Below are positions 61,036 through 64,000 of a stretch of 64,000 nucleotides of DNA, in pieces. How positions within the stretch are numbered: position 1 is the first letter of the stretch; each line of letters opens with the position of its first letter. A program made the position numbers and the translations under genes. Origin of the DNA: Lautropia mirabilis (GTDB lineage: Bacteria; Pseudomonadota; Gammaproteobacteria; Burkholderiales; Burkholderiaceae_E); NCBI RefSeq assembly GCF_900637555.1, contig NZ_LR134378.1, positions 1,808,001-1,872,000 of the forward strand. The letters are read 5' to 3'. The notes under the pieces are model-generated. The model made no database searches. It saw only the letters and a list, made by a program, of their open reading frames with translations, and was not told the DNA's origin.

Positions 61036-64000
61036 TTGTCTGAACAGCCCCGCAGTAAATTGCATTCGATGACGTCTGGTGGCTCCGGGCGCAGCCAGAT
61101 GGCGACTGCGGTTGCCGTCGCCCTGGCGATTCTGTCCGGGGGTGGCGTCACGTCCGCCGAGGCTGCCGGTCTCGGCCGCCTGACCGTCCAGTCCGCATTG
61201 GGACAGCCGCTGCGCGCCGAGGTGGAAGTCACCTCCGTCAGCCCTGACGAGGCCGAATCGCTCAAGGCACGGATCGCCTCGCCCGAGGCTTTCAGCCGTG
61301 TGGGTCTGCAGTACAAGGAAGCGCTGTCCGGCGTGCGCATGGACGTCGAGAACCGGGGCGGTCGCTACTTCATCAAGGTCACTTCCAGCCGGCCCATCAA
61401 CGATCCCTTCGTGGATCTGGTGGTCGAGCTGAGCTGGGCGTCGGGCACGTTCAGCCGTGAATACACCTTCCTGCTGGATCCTCCGACCCAGCAGAACGCC
61501 AACCAGGCCAACCGTTCGGGCAATGCACCTGTGGCCGGCGCCGCCACGGCAGCCGCTGCCACCGGCGCGGCCGCGTCCGGCAGCAACGCCGTGCGCACCA
61601 TCGATCCCGCCACCGGCCGCCTGGTCAACCAGGAGCGCGGTGCACAGGGCCGTTCGCAGGCTGCCAGCCAGCCGACCGAGGCCAAGCAGCAGCCGGCTGC
61701 ACAGGCCAAGGCTGGTCGTGACGCCAGCAGCGAAGGCGGCACCGTCACGGTGGGTCAGGGCGAGACGCTGGGCATGATCGCTGCCCGCGTGCGTCCGGCC
61801 AGCGCCACGCTGGATCAGACCATCGTGGCCATCTACCGCACCAACCCGACGGCGTTCATCCAGAACAACCCCAACCTGCTCCGTCAGGGCCGCACGCTGA
61901 CCATCCCGTCCGAGGGCGAGATCGCCGCGATCGACAGCACCGAGGCTGGTCGCCAGCTGCGCATGGCGGCGCGCGACTTCCGCTCCTACAAGGAGCGCAT
62001 GGCCGGCACCACGCCTGAAGTGGCTACGGGCAACGGCAGCAGCACCGCCAGCGGTGCCATCAGCGCGAAGGTTGATGATGAGCGCGGTGGTCAGGCCGGC
62101 AGCCAGGACCGCCTGGAGCTGAGCCGCTCGGAAGGTGGCAAGGATGAGCAGGGCAGCGCCGTCGGTGCCCGTGATGCCGAAGCCCAGGTGGCCCGTGAGG
62201 CCGCGCTCAAGGAAGCCAACAGCCGCATCGCCGAGCTGGAGAAGAACGTTGGCGCCCTGAAGAGCATGCTGGAGCTGAAGGACAAGTCGCTGGCTGACCT
62301 GCAGGCTCAGCTGGAGAAAGCCCGCGTTGCCGGTGCCCAGGTCAGCGGCACGGTGGCTGCAGCTGCCACGGCGGCTGCCGACAAGGCCCGCGACGCCGCC
62401 AGCAAGGTGGCTGACAAGGCTGCTGCCGAGAAAACGGCTGCCGAGAAGGCCGTGGCCGAGAAGGCTGCCCAGACCAAGGCTGCGGCTGACAAGCTGGCTG
62501 CCGAGGCCAAGGCCGCCGCCGACAAGGTCGCTGCCGAGAAGGCTGCCGCCGAGAAAGCGGCTGCTGACAAGGCTGCTGCCGAGAAGGCCGCTGCAGAGAA
62601 GGCGGCTGCCGACAAGGCTGCCGCTGACAAGGCCGCCGCAGACAAGGCTGCTGCCGAGAAAGCCGCGGCTGATAAGGCTGCCGCCGAGCAGGATCAGTCC
62701 AAACCGGCCGAGGGTGCGGACAAGGACGCCGTCGAGCGTGCTGCTGCCGATGCCAAGGCCGAGGTCGAGCGCGTGACCAACGGCGATGCCGACAAGTCCA
62801 AGGACATGCCCAAGCCCGCGCCGGTCAACGAAAGTGAGGAGCAGGGCGGCCTGATCGAGGGGCTGTCGCAGAATTCCCTGCTGCTGCCGGGTCTGGGCGT
62901 GGCTGCCCTGGCCGCGGGTCTGGGCTTCTGGATGCTGCGCCGCCGCCGCCGCGAGGATGACGGCTTCTCCGACAGCATCAGCGCCGACGAATTCAGCGCC
63001 AACTCGCTGTTCGGCACCACCGGTGGCCAGAGCGTCGACACGATGACCGGCGCCAGCACGCAGATCACCACGATCAGCGAGAGCACGCCGACCGAGGTCG
63101 ACCCGATCGCCGAGGCCGAGGTCTACATCGCCTACGGTCGCGAGACCCAGGCCGAAGAGATCCTGCGCGAGGCGCTGAAGCGCCAGCCCGAGCGCCAGGC
63201 CATCCGCCTGAAGCTGCTGGAGATCTACTCGGGTCGCAAGGACACGGTGGCCTTTGGCCAGATGGCGCGCGAAATGCACGACATGACCGGCGGCCTGAAC
63301 GAGGAATGGTCGAAGGTGGTGCAGATGGGTGCCGCCCTGGATCCGGACAACGCGCTGTATGGTGATGGCACGGCCGATCTGGCCGCCCCGTCGCCGGTGG
63401 CTTCGCCGGCTGCTGATGTTGGCGGCATGGCTGCCGCAGGGGCTGCCGCGGTTGCCGCTGGCGTGGCGGGTGTGGCCGCCGCTGTCGAGCCGGAAGCACA
63501 GGCAGTGTCGTCGCCCTCGCTGGATGAAGGCCTGGCCTTCGATGGCGGCTACAACAAGCCGGCTGCCGAGGCTGAATCGAAGCCGGTGCAGACCTTCCAG
63601 TCGACCCGTTCCGGTCCGCTGTCGGCCATGCCGGGTGTCGAGCTGCCCTCGCTGGATCTGGACGCGCCGCTGGACCTGGATGAAGGCCCGAGCACCGTCA
63701 CCGATCTGAACATCGACACGACCATCACCGAGTCGCTGGACATGGGCCATGCGTCGGGCGGTGAGGGTGATGGCCTGGGCGCCATCGGCCTGGATCTGTC
63801 GCCGTCGACGATCTCCGGTCCGATCACCATGAGTGGTGCGGCTTCCAGCCAGTGGCAGGAAATGGCCTCGAAGCTGGACTTGGCCTCGGCCTATGTCGAG
63901 ATCGGCGACAAGGAAGGTGCCCGCGAACTGCTGGAAGAAGTGATCAACGGCGGTGACGCCGCCCAACAGCAGCGCGCTCGCGAACTGCTTGCCGATCTCT
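61036..64000 (+). CDS. fimV: FimV-like inner-membrane hub protein (3' end outside window)
   Basis: FimV helps localise type IV pilus and polar proteins and binds peptidoglycan. At least 988 residues are present. In order: a signal-like segment (ATAVAVALAILSGGGVTSAE), the conserved GLGRLTVQSALGQPLRAEVE start, a LysM-type domain around residues 235-297, a coiled-coil region at 380-435, and an Ala/Lys/Glu repeat tract at about 438-560 (units such as AAAEKAAADK). One membrane helix (LLLPGLGVAALAAGLGFWML) lies near 615, followed by RRRRR, TPR-like repeats around 688-780 and an Asp-rich C-terminal part. The start is TTG at 61036, with GAGGTGG upstream; ATG at 61069 is the alternative. Confidence 0.92.
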   Translation, partial: MSEQPRSKLHSMTSGGSGRSQMATAVAVALAILSGGGVTSAEAAGLGRLTVQSALGQPLRAEVEVTSVSPDEAESLKARIASPEAFSRVGLQYKEALSGVRMDVENRGGRYFIKVTSSRPINDPFVDLVVELSWASGTFSREYTFLLDPPTQQNANQANRSGNAPVAGAATAAAATGAAASGSNAVRTIDPATGRLVNQERGAQGRSQAASQPTEAKQQPAAQAKAGRDASSEGGTVTVGQGETLGMIAARVRPASATLDQTIVAIYRTNPTAFIQNNPNLLRQGRTLTIPSEGEIAAIDSTEAGRQLRMAARDFRSYKERMAGTTPEVATGNGSSTASGAISAKVDDERGGQAGSQDRLELSRSEGGKDEQGSAVGARDAEAQVAREAALKEANSRIAELEKNVGALKSMLELKDKSLADLQAQLEKARVAGAQVSGTVAAAATAAADKARDAASKVADKAAAEKTAAEKAVAEKAAQTKAAADKLAAEAKAAADKVAAEKAAAEKAAADKAAAEKAAAEKAAADKAAADKAAADKAAAEKAAADKAAAEQDQSKPAEGADKDAVERAAADAKAEVERVTNGDADKSKDMPKPAPVNESEEQGGLIEGLSQNSLLLPGLGVAALAAGLGFWMLRRRRREDDGFSDSISADEFSANSLFGTTGGQSVDTMTGASTQITTISESTPTEVDPIAEAEVYIAYGRETQAEEILREALKRQPERQAIRLKLLEIYSGRKDTVAFGQMAREMHDMTGGLNEEWSKVVQMGAALDPDNALYGDGTADLAAPSPVASPAADVGGMAAAGAAAVAAGVAGVAAAVEPEAQAVSSPSLDEGLAFDGGYNKPAAEAESKPVQTFQSTRSGPLSAMPGVELPSLDLDAPLDLDEGPSTVTDLNIDTTITESLDMGHASGGEGDGLGAIGLDLSPSTISGPITMSGAASSQWQEMASKLDLASAYVEIGDKEGARELLEEVINGGDAAQQQRARELLADL

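Noticed and set aside
59605-63966. 1453-codon open frame on the minus strand opposite asd and fimV
   Set aside because: Its composition mirrors the Ala/Lys repeats of fimV read backwards (Gly/Leu/Ser runs), with no recognisable family. It is a shadow of the real genes.
1-64000. CRISPR arrays, prophage genes, transposases, integrases, rRNA operons and replication origins
   Set aside because: None was seen: no regularly spaced repeats, no transposase or integrase motifs, no DnaA-box cluster, and only one tRNA.

Overview
The window comes from a high-GC betaproteobacterium, most likely of the order Burkholderiales. Three things point there: the overall G/C-rich codon use, the gene orders leuC-leuD-leuB-asd-fimV and gloB-methyltransferase-rnhA-dnaQ that are typical of that order, and Burkholderiales-type families such as DUF2863. 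The genus cannot be fixed from sequence alone. Nearly all of the window is chromosomal housekeeping DNA. There is no rRNA operon, CRISPR array, prophage or intact insertion sequence.

Layout. 1-5.1 kb: the end of a type II secretion gene set (gspD 3' part, gspE, gspF). It is followed not by pseudopilin genes but by a small low-GC patch and a second, decayed copy of the gspF 3' end. 5.2-7.1 kb: a DUF1232 membrane protein, a HigA antitoxin remnant and a DUF4143 ATPase with a perfect palindrome upstream. 7.1-9.2 kb: lipoate-protein ligase and fabI. 9.2-15.1 kb: a complete yejABEF-type peptide/oligopeptide ABC importer. 15.2-22 kb: an old yellow enzyme, a tripartite ABC exporter (ATPase, double-FtsX permease, HlyD-type adaptor) and an orphan TAXI binding protein. 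22.3-25.6 kb: a phosphofructokinase and an MltD-like transglycosylase, which converge on a strong shared terminator. 25.8-30.2 kb: gloB, a methyltransferase, rnhA, dnaQ and DUF2863. 30.2-35.1 kb: a cardiolipin-synthase-like phospholipase D, a small unknown protein, a TIGR04325 methyltransferase and a GlpT-type transporter.

35.6-38.9 kb: gdhA and an NhaC-family antiporter diverge from a region carrying two NtrC-like operator sites. 39.1-41 kb: gloA, a YghU-type glutathione transferase and a small membrane methyltransferase. 41.1-45.4 kb: the least conventional part, with two tandem secreted paralogues of unknown family that share a duplicated, structured 5' leader and a 3' hairpin, followed by two flavodoxin-like genes, one of them fused to a degenerate Rossmann domain. 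A dense G/C-rich inverted-repeat block lies upstream. 46-52.5 kb: a JmjC ribosomal oxygenase, a VIT1/CCC1 transporter, a second NhaC antiporter, ornithine cyclodeaminase with a divergent Lrp/AsnC regulator, and DUF924. 52.7-64 kb: tRNA-Val(CAC), gltX, aroC, an M48 lipoprotein protease, leuC-leuD-leuB, asd and the first part of fimV, which runs off the window.

How the genes connect. The leu genes and asd supply leucine and aspartate-family amino acids. gdhA, the NtrC-like sites, ocd and the Lrp regulator form a nitrogen/amino-acid theme. gloA and gloB together make a complete glyoxalase pathway, although they lie 13 kb apart. Promoters repeatedly show a TAGAAT or TACAAT -10 box followed by G. 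Most start choices were made from Shine-Dalgarno spacing, and two genes (the phospholipase and fimV) appear to start with TTG.
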